Part shown: piece after piece, positions 29,807 to 39,200 of the stretch
How the letters are laid out: each line of letters opens with the position of its first letter
Numbering within the stretch: position 1 is the first letter of the stretch
Notes under the pieces: model-generated
Told to the model about the DNA's origin: nothing
The model's database searches: none
Seen by the model: the letters and a program-made list of their open reading frames with translations, nothing else
Source of the DNA: Hyphomicrobiales bacterium
GTDB lineage: Bacteria; Pseudomonadota; Alphaproteobacteria; Rhizobiales; Rhizobiaceae
Direction: 5' to 3'
Length of the DNA: 64,000 bases
Assembly: GCA_900467185.1 (NCBI GenBank)
Contig: UBPA01000004.1
Span: 124,001-188,000 of the forward strand
Program-made: the position numbers and the translations under genes

Positions 29807-31894
29807 ATGGCCACGCCCGACCTGAACCCCGCTTTGACAGACTGGACGGGCCCGGACGGGCTCCCGCACTTCGAGGCGGTCGCGGACACGGATTTCGCCC
29901 CCGCCTTCGACGCTGCCCTTGCTGAGCATGACGGCGAGATCGCCGGCATCGCCCACAATCTCAAGGCGCCGACATTCGAGAACACCATCGTCGCGCTCGA
30001 GATTGCCGGCGATAGCCTGTCGCGCGTCTCGGCCCTGTTCTGGAACCGCGCCGGTGCCCACACCAACGAGACGATCCAGGCACTGGAGCGCGAGATCGCC
30101 CCGAAGATGTCGCGGCACTACTCGAAGATCGGCATGGACGCCACGCTCTTCGCCCGCATCGACACGCTCTGGAACGCACGCGAAACGCTCGGCCTGTCGC
30201 TGGAACAGTCGCGGGTGCTGGAGCGCCACTGGAAAGGCTTCGTCAAATCGGGTGCCCGGCTTGCCAAGCCCGAACAGGAGCGCCTTGCCGCCATCAACGA
30301 ACGTCTCGCCGGCCTCGGCGCGACCTTCGGGCAGAACCTGCTGGCCGACGAGAAGGGCTGGTCGCTGGTCCTGAAGGACGAGGCGGATCTTGCCGGGCTT
30401 CCCGACTTCCTGCGCGACGCCATGGCGGCGGCCGCACGCGAACGCGGGATCGAGGGCGGCTATGCGGTCACGCTCTCGCGTTCGATCGTCGAGCCCTTCC
30501 TGACCTTCTCCGACAATCGCGACCTGCGCGAAAAGGCGTTCCGCGCGTGGTCCGCCCGCGGGGAAAACGGCGGCGAAACGGACAATGGCGCCGTGATCCG
30601 CGAAACCCTGGCTCTGCGCGCCGAAAAGGCCCGCCTGCTCGGCTACGACCATTACGCCGCCCTGAAACTCGACAACACCATGGCGAAGACCCCCGACGCG
30701 GTGAACGGCCTCCTGACCGCCGTCTGGGAAAAAGCCGTCGCCCAGGCCCGCCGGGAAGAGGCCGATCTTGCGGCGCTGATCGCCCGCGAAGGCCGCAACC
30801 ACCCGGTCATGCCCTGGGACTGGCGCCATTATGCCGAGAAGCTGCGCGCCGAGCGCTTCGATTTCTCCGAGAGCGAACTGAAACCCTATCTGCAGCTCGA
30901 TCGCATCATCGAGGCCTGCTTCGATGTCGCACACCGCCTGTTCGGCATCACCGCCACGGAAAAGACCGGCGTCCGCGGCTATCATCCGGATGTCCGCGTG
31001 TTTGATATCCGCAATGCCGACGGCACGCTCGTCGCGCTGTTCCTCGGCGACTACTTCGCCCGGTCGTCGAAGCGCTCCGGCGCCTGGATGAGCGCCTTCC
31101 AGTCGCAGCACCGCCTGCCCCTGCCGAATGGCGCGAAGGGCGAGCTGCCGATCGTCTATAATGTCTGCAATTTCGCAAAACCCGCCGACGGCAAGCCGGC
31201 GCTGCTGTCGCTCGACGATGCCCGCACGCTCTTCCACGAGTTCGGCCACGGCCTGCACGGCATGCTCTCCAATGTAACCTATCCCTCCGTTTCCGGCACG
31301 GGCGTCTCCCGCGACTTCGTCGAGCTTCCCTCGCAGCTCTACGAGCACTGGCTGACCGTGCCCGAGATCCTCAAGCGCTACGCCGTGCACGAGGCGACCG
31401 GCGCGCCGATGCCGCAGGCGCTGTTCGACAAGGTCATGGCCGCCCGCACCTTCAACGCCGGCTTCAACACGGTGGAGTTCACCTCCTCGGCCCTGGTCGA
31501 TATGGCCTACCACACCGCCGACAGCGTCGAAGACCCTGCAGCCTTCGAAGCCGCCGTGCTGGAACGCCTGGGCATGCCGCAATCCATCACCATGCGGCAC
31601 CGCTCGCCGCACTTCCAACACATCTTCGCAGGCGACGGCTATTCGGCCGGCTACTATTCCTACATGTGGTCGGAAGTGCTGGATGCCGATGCGTTCTCGG
31701 CTTTCGAGGAAACCGGAAATCCGTTCGATCCGGCCATGGCAAAACGTCTGCGGGACAATATCTATTCCGTCGGCGGATCGATCGATCCGGAGGATGCCTA
31801 CACCGCCTTCCGCGGCAAGCTGCCGAGCCCGGATGCCATGCTGCGGAAAAAGGGACTTGGCGTCACCGAGCCGCTTGCCGGCAGCGACGCCTGA
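29807..31894 (+). CDS. dcp: M3 family peptidyl-dipeptidase / oligopeptidase
   Basis: A 695-residue zinc metallopeptidase of family M3 (Dcp/oligopeptidase A). The zinc site is FHEFGH with His477, Glu478 and His481, and the distal glutamate lies in the TFNAGFNTVEFTSSALVDM segment that follows. There is no signal peptide, so it is cytoplasmic. AAGGA eight bases before the ATG at 29807 sets the start; an ATG 36 bases upstream lacks one. Dcp and PrlC cannot be separated with certainty. Confidence 0.9.
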   Translation: MATPDLNPALTDWTGPDGLPHFEAVADTDFAPAFDAALAEHDGEIAGIAHNLKAPTFENTIVALEIAGDSLSRVSALFWNRAGAHTNETIQALEREIAPKMSRHYSKIGMDATLFARIDTLWNARETLGLSLEQSRVLERHWKGFVKSGARLAKPEQERLAAINERLAGLGATFGQNLLADEKGWSLVLKDEADLAGLPDFLRDAMAAAARERGIEGGYAVTLSRSIVEPFLTFSDNRDLREKAFRAWSARGENGGETDNGAVIRETLALRAEKARLLGYDHYAALKLDNTMAKTPDAVNGLLTAVWEKAVAQARREEADLAALIAREGRNHPVMPWDWRHYAEKLRAERFDFSESELKPYLQLDRIIEACFDVAHRLFGITATEKTGVRGYHPDVRVFDIRNADGTLVALFLGDYFARSSKRSGAWMSAFQSQHRLPLPNGAKGELPIVYNVCNFAKPADGKPALLSLDDARTLFHEFGHGLHGMLSNVTYPSVSGTGVSRDFVELPSQLYEHWLTVPEILKRYAVHEATGAPMPQALFDKVMAARTFNAGFNTVEFTSSALVDMAYHTADSVEDPAAFEAAVLERLGMPQSITMRHRSPHFQHIFAGDGYSAGYYSYMWSEVLDADAFSAFEETGNPFDPAMAKRLRDNIYSVGGSIDPEDAYTAFRGKLPSPDAMLRKKGLGVTEPLAGSDA

Positions 31895-32029
31895 AAAGGC
31901 CCGAACCGGCGCTCATCCAACCGAGCGCCGGGCACCCTCTTTCGCATTTGCAAAAAAACATGTAAGAGCCCGGGCAATGCAGTTGCGGCGTTCCCAAGAC
32001 ACGCCCCGAGCCCCCGGATACCCAAAACC

Positions 32030-33862
32030 ATGAAAATGCGGAATATCGCGATCATCGCACACGTCGACCATGGGAAAACGACCCTTGTTGACGAAATTCT
32101 GAAGCAGTCCGGCTCGTTCCGCGACAACCAGCGCACCGTCGAGCGCATGATGGACAGCAACGATCTTGAAAAAGAACGTGGCATCACCATCCTGGCCAAG
32201 GCGACGTCCATCGAGTGGAAAGGCGTTCGCATCAACATCGTCGACACCCCCGGCCACGCCGACTTTGGCGGCGAGGTCGAGCGTATCCTGTCGATGGTGG
32301 ATGGCGCGATCGTTCTGGTCGACAGCTCGGAAGGCCCGATGCCGCAGACCAAGTTCGTGGTCTCCAAGGCGCTGAAAGTCGGCCTTCGCCCGATCGTCGC
32401 GATCAACAAGATCGACCGTCCGGATGGCCGCCATGAAGAGGTCATCAACGAAGTCTTCGACCTGTTCGCCAACCTCGACGCGACCGACGAGCAGCTCGAC
32501 TTCCCGATCCTCTACGGTTCGGGCCGCGATGGCTGGATGAACGTCAACCCGGAAGGCCCGAAGGATCAGGGCCTCGCCCCGCTGCTCGACCTCGTGCTCG
32601 AGCACGTGCCGGAGCCGAGCGTCGGCGACGAAGACGGTGCGTTCCGCATGATCGGCACGCTCTTGGAAGCCAACCCCTTCCTCGGACGCGTCATCACCGG
32701 CCGCATCCATTCCGGCTCCATCAAGCCGAACCAGTCGGTCAAGGTCATGAGCCAGGACGGCAAGGTGGTCGAGACCGGCCGTATTTCCAAGATCCTCGCC
32801 TTCCGCGGCATCGAGCGCACCGCCATCGATGAAGCCCATGCCGGCGATATCGTCGCGATCGCCGGCCTGTCCAAGGGCACGGTCGCCGACACCTTCTGCG
32901 ACCCGTCCGTGAGCGAAGCGCTGGAAGCCCAGCCGATCGACCCGCCGACCGTCACCATGTCCTTCCTCGTCAACGACAGCCCGCTGGCCGGCACCGAAGG
33001 CGACAAGGTTACCTCGCGCGTCATCCGCGACCGTCTGTTCAAGGAAGCCGAAGGCAACGTCGCGCTGAAGATCGAGGAATCCGAAGGCAAGGACTCGTTC
33101 TTCGTCTCCGGCCGCGGCGAATTGCAGCTGGCCGTTCTGATCGAAACCATGCGACGCGAAGGCTTTGAGCTGGCCGTGTCGCGTCCGCGCGTCGTCATGC
33201 ACAAGGACGAGGACGGCAACGTTCTGGAGCCGATCGAAGAGGTCGTAATCGACGTCGACGAGGAGCATTCCGGTGTCGTCGTGCAGAAGATGTCCGAGCG
33301 CAAGGCCGAACTCGCCGAGCTGCGTCCCTCCGGCGGCAGCCGCGTCCGTCTCAAGTTCTTCGCCCCGACGCGCGGCCTCATCGGCTACCAGTCGGAACTG
33401 CTGACGGACACCCGCGGCACCGCGATCATGAACCGTCTGTTCCACGACTATCAGCCCTTCAAGGGCGAAATCGGCGGCCGCACCAACGGCGTTCTTCTGT
33501 CCAACCAGTCGGGTGAAGCCGTGGCCTACGCCATGTTCAACCTGGAAGACCGCGGCCCGATGATCATCGAGCCGGGCGAAAAGGTCTATGCCGGCATGAT
33601 CATCGGCATCCACAGCCGGGACAACGACCTCGAGGTCAACGTGTTGAAGGGCAAGCAGCTCACCAACATCCGTTCGGCCGGCAAGGACGAAGCCGTTCGC
33701 CTGACCCCGCCGATCCGTATGACGCTCGACCGCGCGCTCTCCTGGATCCAGGACGACGAACTGATGGAGGTCACGCCGAAGAACATCCGTCTGCGCAAGA
33801 CCTACCTCGACGCCAACGACCGCAAGCGCTTCGGCAAGGGCGGCAAGGGCGCCGCCGCTTAA
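32030..33862 (+). CDS. typA: translational GTPase TypA/BipA
   Basis: A 610-residue ribosome-associated GTPase involved in stress and low-temperature ribosome assembly. G motifs are AHVDHGKTT (residues 10-18), the DTPGHADFGGEVERI G3 box and NKIDRPDGR. The C-terminal TypA-specific domain contains KPRVV-like SRPRVVMHKDEDG and RGLIGYQSELLTDTRG. The first ATG is followed by another two codons later. A strong terminator follows. Confidence 0.96.
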   Translation: MKMRNIAIIAHVDHGKTTLVDEILKQSGSFRDNQRTVERMMDSNDLEKERGITILAKATSIEWKGVRINIVDTPGHADFGGEVERILSMVDGAIVLVDSSEGPMPQTKFVVSKALKVGLRPIVAINKIDRPDGRHEEVINEVFDLFANLDATDEQLDFPILYGSGRDGWMNVNPEGPKDQGLAPLLDLVLEHVPEPSVGDEDGAFRMIGTLLEANPFLGRVITGRIHSGSIKPNQSVKVMSQDGKVVETGRISKILAFRGIERTAIDEAHAGDIVAIAGLSKGTVADTFCDPSVSEALEAQPIDPPTVTMSFLVNDSPLAGTEGDKVTSRVIRDRLFKEAEGNVALKIEESEGKDSFFVSGRGELQLAVLIETMRREGFELAVSRPRVVMHKDEDGNVLEPIEEVVIDVDEEHSGVVVQKMSERKAELAELRPSGGSRVRLKFFAPTRGLIGYQSELLTDTRGTAIMNRLFHDYQPFKGEIGGRTNGVLLSNQSGEAVAYAMFNLEDRGPMIIEPGEKVYAGMIIGIHSRDNDLEVNVLKGKQLTNIRSAGKDEAVRLTPPIRMTLDRALSWIQDDELMEVTPKNIRLRKTYLDANDRKRFGKGGKGAAA

Positions 33863-33888
33863 AGGCTTCGGACCCGACCTGACGACAG

Positions 33889-33919
33889 AGCCCTGCCTTG
33901 CAAAAGGCGGGGCTTTTTT
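33889..33919 (+). terminator. typA terminator
   Basis: Stem AGCCCTGCCTT / AAGGCGGGGCT (one G-T pair) around GCAA, followed by six T residues, 26 bases after the typA stop. Its core is repeated in inverted orientation at 34125-34157. Confidence 0.88.
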
Positions 33920-34124
33920 ATGCCGGGGGCTCACTGTCGCGCTCTTGGCGTCACGTTCGCGCCAAGGCCGCGACAGGCCTGGATGATCGTGGGCTGTGCT
34001 CAATGGGCGCCGATGCCCTCCCTGCGAGCCCTGAAGGGCCTCCAGAGCCTTCTCCCGCCAAGCGGGATGCAGCGGTGACGAAGCCGGTCAGAGGGCAGCC
34101 CGGCACGCCCCGAAACCCAGGCAT

Positions 34125-34157
34125 AAAAAAACCCCGCCTCTTGCAAGGCAGGGTTTT
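34125..34157 (-). terminator. carD terminator
   Basis: On the minus strand, stem AAACCCTGCCTT / GAGGCGGGGTTT around GCAA with seven T residues begins 24 bases past the carD stop. The structure also has a T run on the plus strand, so it may work in both directions. Confidence 0.88.
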
Positions 34158-34180
34158 TGGACGGAAAGAAAGTAAGACGC

Positions 34181-34753
34181 TTACGCGGCTTCTTCTTCCT
34201 GAGTTTCGTCTTCATCAACCGTCTTGCCGCGCTTGGGACCCTTAGCAAGGTTTGCTTCGACGAGACGCACGGCCTCGGTGCCGGACATCTTGTTGACGGC
34301 GGCGATTTCGCGGGCCATCCGGTCGAGAGCAGCTTCGTAAAGCTGCCGTTCGGAATAGGACTGCTCCGGCTGGTTCTCGGCACGGTACAGGTCGCGAACG
34401 ACTTCCGCGATGGCGATCAGGTCGCCGGAATTGATCTTGGCATCATATTCCTGCGCGCGGCGCGACCACATGGTCCGCTTGACGCGAGCCTTGCCTTGGA
34501 CGACCTTCAACGCACGCTCGACGAAATCCGTTTCCGACAGCTTGCGCATGCCGATGCTGACGGCCTTGGCAACCGGCACCTTCAGGCGCATCTTGTCCTT
34601 GTCGAAATCGATCACGAACAGTTCGAGCGACATGCCGGCGACAACCTGCTCTTCGATAGCGACGATTTGTCCAACACCATGAGCCGGATAAACGATCGAT
34701 TCACCGGTTTTGAAGCCATGGCGCGTGGAGGATTTTTTCTGCTGGGTCGTCAT
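34181..34753 (-). CDS. CarD family transcriptional regulator
   Basis: A 190-residue RNA polymerase-binding protein. The N-terminal CarD/TRCF RNAP-interaction domain covers FKTGESIVYPAHGVGQIVAIEEQ to KLRVPV-like MRLKVPVAKA. A helical domain follows with the conserved MWSRRAQEYDAKINSGDL, in which the tryptophan contacts promoter DNA in homologues. The tail is very acidic (DEDETQEEE). The ATG at 34753 is used; an in-frame TTG at 34762 is closer to the GGGAG site. Known relatives stabilise open complexes at rRNA and other promoters. Confidence 0.92.
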   Translation of the reverse strand: MTTQQKKSSTRHGFKTGESIVYPAHGVGQIVAIEEQVVAGMSLELFVIDFDKDKMRLKVPVAKAVSIGMRKLSETDFVERALKVVQGKARVKRTMWSRRAQEYDAKINSGDLIAIAEVVRDLYRAENQPEQSYSERQLYEAALDRMAREIAAVNKMSGTEAVRLVEANLAKGPKRGKTVDEDETQEEEAA

Positions 34754-35142
34754 TCGTTTCAAAAACTCCCTGTTACGCTCCCGGCATGGGCCGGGGTCGG
34801 GTCAGTCAGGCCCGGGATGGACGGGCATCCTGCGGGTCACTCCTTACTGAAACGCACCAAACGAATTCAAACGCTTCGGCGAACAGACCACACGCAAGCA
34901 ACGGACGTTGCATGGAGACATGAACCGTGGCGAAGGAGAATTTGCTTTCGTGATGGTTTCGGGCACGCAAAAGTGCCACGATGTGGATCAGTATCCGGAC
35001 CCTACCACAAAAATCTGCCGAAATCAATGTTTTGCTTAAGCCACAGGCAAGCTTCGCCGCGTGTCGTTAAAAACGGCGTGCCGGTTTCCCCTGGGGAGAC
35101 CGTTATCGAATCACGCGCTGCGGGACGCGCGGCCTGACGACC
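34754..35142. other. 389-bp carD leader region
   Basis: No gene is evident. The part just upstream of carD holds its ribosome-binding site, and a candidate promoter at 34999-35027 (given separately) would produce a leader of about 240 bases. The remaining bases towards fdxA contain no clear hairpin terminator. Confidence 0.45.
34999..35027 (-). promoter_or_regulatory. candidate carD promoter
   Basis: Reading on the minus strand, TTGATT (35027-35022) and TAGGGT (35004-34999) are separated by exactly 17 bases within an A/T-richer stretch. The matches to sigma-70 are four of six and three of six. Confidence 0.3.
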
Positions 35143-35481
35143 TTAGTCGCCCTGACCCGGGTTCGGCGAGAAGAACTTTTCGTACTTCCCTTCGATACCG
35201 TCCATTTCCTTGGCTTCCGGCATCTCGTCGCGCTTGATCGTGATGTTCGGCCACTGTGTCGCGAAATCGGCGTTCACCTTGAGCCACATGTCGAGGCCCG
35301 GCTCCGTATCGGGCTTGATCGCGCCGGCCGGACATTCCGGCTCGCAGACGCCGCAGTCGATGCACTCGTCAGGGTGAATGACCAGAAAGTTCTCGCCTTC
35401 GTAAAAGCAGTCGACCGGGCACACCTCGACGCAGTCGGTGTACTTGCAGCGGATGCAATTGTCGGTGACGACGTAGGTCAT
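35143..35481 (-). CDS. fdxA: seven-iron ferredoxin FdxA
   Basis: A 112-residue ferredoxin carrying a 3Fe-4S and a 4Fe-4S cluster. Ligands are expected among Cys9, Cys17 and Cys50 (3Fe) and Cys21, Cys40, Cys43 and Cys46 (4Fe), in [15 protein letters not shown] and [13 protein letters not shown]. The C-terminal [13 protein letters not shown] is typical of the rhizobial and Azotobacter FdI-like proteins. The hslR-fdxA-carD order is standard in rhizobia. GGAG precedes the ATG. Confidence 0.94.
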   Translation of the reverse strand: MTYVVTDNCIRCKYTDCVEVCPVDCFYEGENFLVIHPDECIDCGVCEPECPAGAIKPDTEPGLDMWLKVNADFATQWPNITIKRDEMPEAKEMDGIEGKYEKFFSPNPGQGD

Positions 35482-35779
35482 GCTCTCACTCCAGTCGGTC
35501 TCGTCTCGAACCCGGGCGCTTGGGAAGCCTTGGGGTGAGCGAGGATCATACAGCTTCGGCCCGGTGGGCCCGATCGTCAGAAGAACCGCATGGTCCGGTG
35601 CCGCGTTGCGCCGGCCTGCAGCCGGGGTCTGCGCGAGCCCGACGGCGCTTCAGCCCGATCGTCGGGCCGCGGCGCACGTCGCCCCTCGGCATTCCCAGGT
35701 GTTGCTGCGTGAGGTAACGGCTTTGCCCAATCTTTGCAAGGCTCTTGCATTCCAATCGAGGGCGCGCAAACGGAGGATT
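35482..35779. other. 298-bp gap between hslR and fdxA
   Basis: No gene is seen. A perfect hairpin GCCCGA-TCG-TCGGGC lies at 35653-35667, and GCCCGATCGTC occurs again near 35568. The A/T-richer part near 35720-35760 could hold the fdxA promoter, but no paired -35/-10 stands out. Confidence 0.4.
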
Positions 35780-36205
35780 TTACTTCTCGCCGCCCAGGTC
35801 CCACCCGTCCTGCAAGCGGTCGGTTTCCCGGCGCTCGCGCTTGGTCGGGCGGCCGCTTCCCGGCTCCCGCGTCGCCTGTTCGAAGGGCGTCAGGCGCTCT
35901 CCGGGAACAGGCACCGGGGTCAGATCGTCGTAGAGCAACCGCGCCTCCTCGAAAGGGCCGCGCCGGCTGCCGCCATGGCGCATGCGCACCGTCACGTCCC
36001 GCCGGTCGAGCGACAGCATCACCACATCGCCGGTCTTCAGAGCATGCGAGGGCTGCGTGACACGCTGGTCGTTGACGCGGACCTTGCCGCCCTCGATCGC
36101 CTTCTGGGCGATCGAACGGGACTTCGTGAGACGCGTGAAGAACAGCCACTTGTCGAGGCGCTGGCGGGAGGCAGCCTCGGTTGGCGTGATCTCCTGTTCG
36201 GCCAT
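35780..36205 (-). CDS. hslR: S4-domain RNA-binding protein (Hsp15-like)
   Basis: A 141-residue basic protein with an N-terminal S4 domain: QRLDKWLFFTRLTKSRSIAQKAIEGGKVRVNDQRV. Hsp15 (HslR) binds 50S subunits that carry a stalled nascent chain and helps recycle them. The tail (FEEARLLYDDLTP, then a basic RPTKRERRETDR) matches rhizobial relatives. It starts 14 bases after the helicase stop with GGGAG upstream, so it is probably co-transcribed with the helicase. Confidence 0.9.
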   Translation of the reverse strand: MAEQEITPTEAASRQRLDKWLFFTRLTKSRSIAQKAIEGGKVRVNDQRVTQPSHALKTGDVVMLSLDRRDVTVRMRHGGSRRGPFEEARLLYDDLTPVPVPGERLTPFEQATREPGSGRPTKRERRETDRLQDGWDLGGEK

Positions 36206-36219
36206 GACGTCGCGGCTCC

Positions 36220-39200
36220 CTACTTCTTCATCTGCTCCTTGAGAGCAGCGAGCTTGGCGAAGGGCGAATCCGGATCGATCGGCTTGTCCTTGCGCGGCGG
36301 GCGGGCCTCGAAGGTCGCCGGCGCCTGAGACTTGCCATGGCCGCTGCCGGAAGGCTTGCCGCCCGGCCGGTCGTTGCGGTCGCGGCGCTCGCCACGGTCG
36401 CCCTTGTGGTCGGGGCGTGCGCCCTCTCCCGGCTTGCCGTCGCGACCGCGGTTGCGGTCCGGGCGTCCACCGTCAGGACGGCCGCCACCGGCCTTGCGCT
36501 CGCCGTCACGCTCGTCGCGGCGACCCTGCGGGCGACCCTCGGCGGGCGCGGAACCGTCGGTCGGTGCGGACGCTGCCTTGTCCTGGCCGGGACGGTTGCC
36601 GCCGCGGCGGTCGCCATTGCGGGCATCGCGCTGTCCGGGACGACGCTCGCCCTGGCGCTGATTGTCGCTGCGCCCACCCGGACGCCAGAGAAGCACGGGC
36701 TTCACGTCGGCTTCGGGCGCCTCGCTTGCCACGGCGTCCGATGCGTCGGCGGATGCCTCGACCGGCAGAGGCTCGGCCACCTCTTCGGAAACGGGCGTCT
36801 CTTCGGCGGCAGGCGCATCGTCGGTCGCCGGTGCCACCGAAACGGCTTCGGTCTCGCTAGCAGGCGCCGCCTCGACAGCCGTCTCCTCGGTCGCGACTTC
36901 GCCGGCGGCGCTTTCGCCGGAAACCGCATCCACCGCGGCCGCATCGTCCGATGCAGGAGCGGCATCATCCGATGCCGTGGCGTCGCTTGTTGCAGGCTCA
37001 GTTGCCTCGGTCTCTGCCTTCGGCGCGGCACTGCCGGCTGCCGGGGCCTGCGCCCCGAGGAACGCTGCGGCTTCCTCCGGCTTCACGCTGTCGGCGCGAT
37101 AACCGAGACCCTTGAGGATCTCTTCCATATCGTCGGGCGTGGCGCCGAGGATCGACAGCATGGCCGTCGTGGTCGTGAACCGGCGGCCGTCATAGGCGCC
37201 TTCCGGCCGCGCGGTCGTGCCCGGCTTCCACTGCAGGAGCGGGCGAATGAGATCGGCGAGGCGCTCGAGAATGTCGATGCGCACCGCACGCTTGCCGAGG
37301 AAACGGAAACCGGCGAGCTTGTAGAACATGCGCTCGTAGGACGGATCGGTGACGATCGACGTGCGGCCGGCGGCGAGCACCGGAATGAGGTCGCCATAAC
37401 CGGGCTTGTCGAGACCGTCGTTCTTCAGTGCCCAGAGGAGCGTGATGAGTTCGGCCGGCGCCGGCTTCAGAAGCGCCGGCATGAAGATGTGATAGGCGCC
37501 GAAGCGGATGCCGTGGCGGCGGATGGAGGCGCGGGCTTCCTGATCGAGCGACTTCACGTCTTCGGCGACATCGCGCCGGAAGAGGACGCCGAGGCTTTCG
37601 ACCAGCTGGAAGGCGAGGCCCTTGGCGAGACCCTGCAGGTCTTCGGCGCGCGACAGGTCGTCGAGCGGCTTGAGCACGGTCGCGATGTGGTGATTGACGT
37701 AGCGCTCGATGCGGGCGGAGACGTGATCGCGCGCCGCACCCTGCAGCTGCTCGTCGGCCAGCAGGAGCACGCGGGGCCGCATGATGTGGTCGCTGGCCGC
37801 AAGCCGCGCGACGGGGTCGCCCAGCCAGCGCACGAGGCCGTCGGACGACAGCGCCAGATCGGCATTGCCGGCGGCGTGCAGACGTGCGGCGCGGGCTTCG
37901 AACTCCAGCGCCAGCGCCTTCTGGGCCGCCCCCTGCACGGCGCGGGCATCCAGCCCGTCCGTCGTGGTGGCCAGCACGAACCGGAAACCGGTGAGTTGTC
38001 CCACATGATGTCCTTCCACGAAGACATCGCCATTCACACTGATTTCCGCTTCCAGCATCGCATTCTCTCTCAGCCGCTTCATGAGCACAGATGTCCTGCG
38101 GTCAACGAACCGTTTCGTCAACCGTTCATGTAACGCGTCGGACAATCGATCTTCGATTTCCCGCGTCTTTTCCTGCCAGTGTGTCGGATCGGCAAGCCAA
38201 CCGGGCCGGTTCGACACATAGGTCCACGTTCTGATCTGCGCGATTCGCGCCGACAGCGTGTCGATTTCCCCGTCGGTATGGTCTGCCCGGCGAACCTGCT
38301 CAGACATGAAATCCTCGTTGACGGTGCCGCGCCGGACGAGGTCGGAATAGATACTGGCGATCAGGTCGGCATGTTGCGCCGGCGCGATCCGACGGTAATC
38401 GGGAAGCGCGCAGGCCTCCCAGAGCTTTTCCACCGTCTGTGCGTTCGTCGCGAGTGCCTTGACCTCGGGAAGCGTCGTCAGGAATTCGAGCGCCTGCTGA
38501 TCGACCGCCGGCAGCGCCCGCGTCAGGCCGTGAACGGCGGGCGGCGTTTCCAGCGTCTTCTTCAGCGTCGTCACCGAGGTGAAGTCGAGCGCTTTGGAGC
38601 GCCATTGCAGCACCCGTACCGGATCGAACTGGTGCTGCTCGATGCGGTGCACGAGGTCGTCGTCGAAGGGCTCGACCCGCGAGGTGACGCCGAACGTTCC
38701 ATCCCGCAGGTGCCGCCCGGCCCGGCCAGCGATCTGGGCCAGCTCGCCCGGATTGAGGTTGCGGAACTGATAGCCGTCATATTTGCGGTCCTGCGCGAAG
38801 GCGACATGGTCCACGTCGAGGTTGAGACCCATGCCGATCGCATCGGTCGCGACCAGATACTCAACCTCGCCTTCCTGGTAGAGCGCGACCTGCGCATTGC
38901 GCGTGCGGGGGCTGAGCGCACCGAGCACGACGGCGGCCCCGCCGCGCTGGCGGCGGATCAGCTCGGCGATCGCATAGACCTCGTCCGCCGAAAACGCGAC
39001 GATGGCCGAGCGCTGCGGCAGGCGTGTGATCTTCTTGGAACCGGCATAAAGCAGCTGCGACAGGCGTGGACGCTCGACGATGGTGATGCCCGGCAGGAGA
39101 TGTTCGAGGATCGGGCGCATGGTGGAGGCGCCAAGGAGGAGCGTCTCCGACCGTCCCCGCAGATGCATCAGCCGGTCGGTGAAGATGTGCCCGCGCTCCA

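Larger units (their letters stand above)
33863..34180. other. 318-bp convergent gap bounded by inverted terminators
   Basis: The typA and carD genes converge here. The two terminators share a 34-base core (33891-33924 and its inverse at 34123-34156) with about two mismatches. Between them lies about 200 bp with a CCCGC-CAA-GCGGG hairpin near 34057 but no convincing gene. A 115-codon forward frame crosses both terminators and shows no family features. Confidence 0.55.

Noticed and set aside
27800-31621. A 1273-codon minus-strand frame running from the efflux gene over the M3 peptidase gene
   Set aside because: Only the first third downstream (27800-28993) encodes a recognisable protein; the rest is antisense to a clear peptidase, a common effect in GC-rich DNA.
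31913-34003. Long minus-strand frame opposite typA
   Set aside because: It is the antisense shadow of a strongly conserved GTPase and shows no domain or signal.
33898-34245. A 115-codon frame between typA and carD
   Set aside because: It crosses two strong terminators and overlaps carD antisense, with no conserved content that I can recognise.
36337-38133. 598-codon plus-strand frame opposite the helicase tail
   Set aside because: Its composition mirrors the low-complexity tail on the other strand; no family motif is present.
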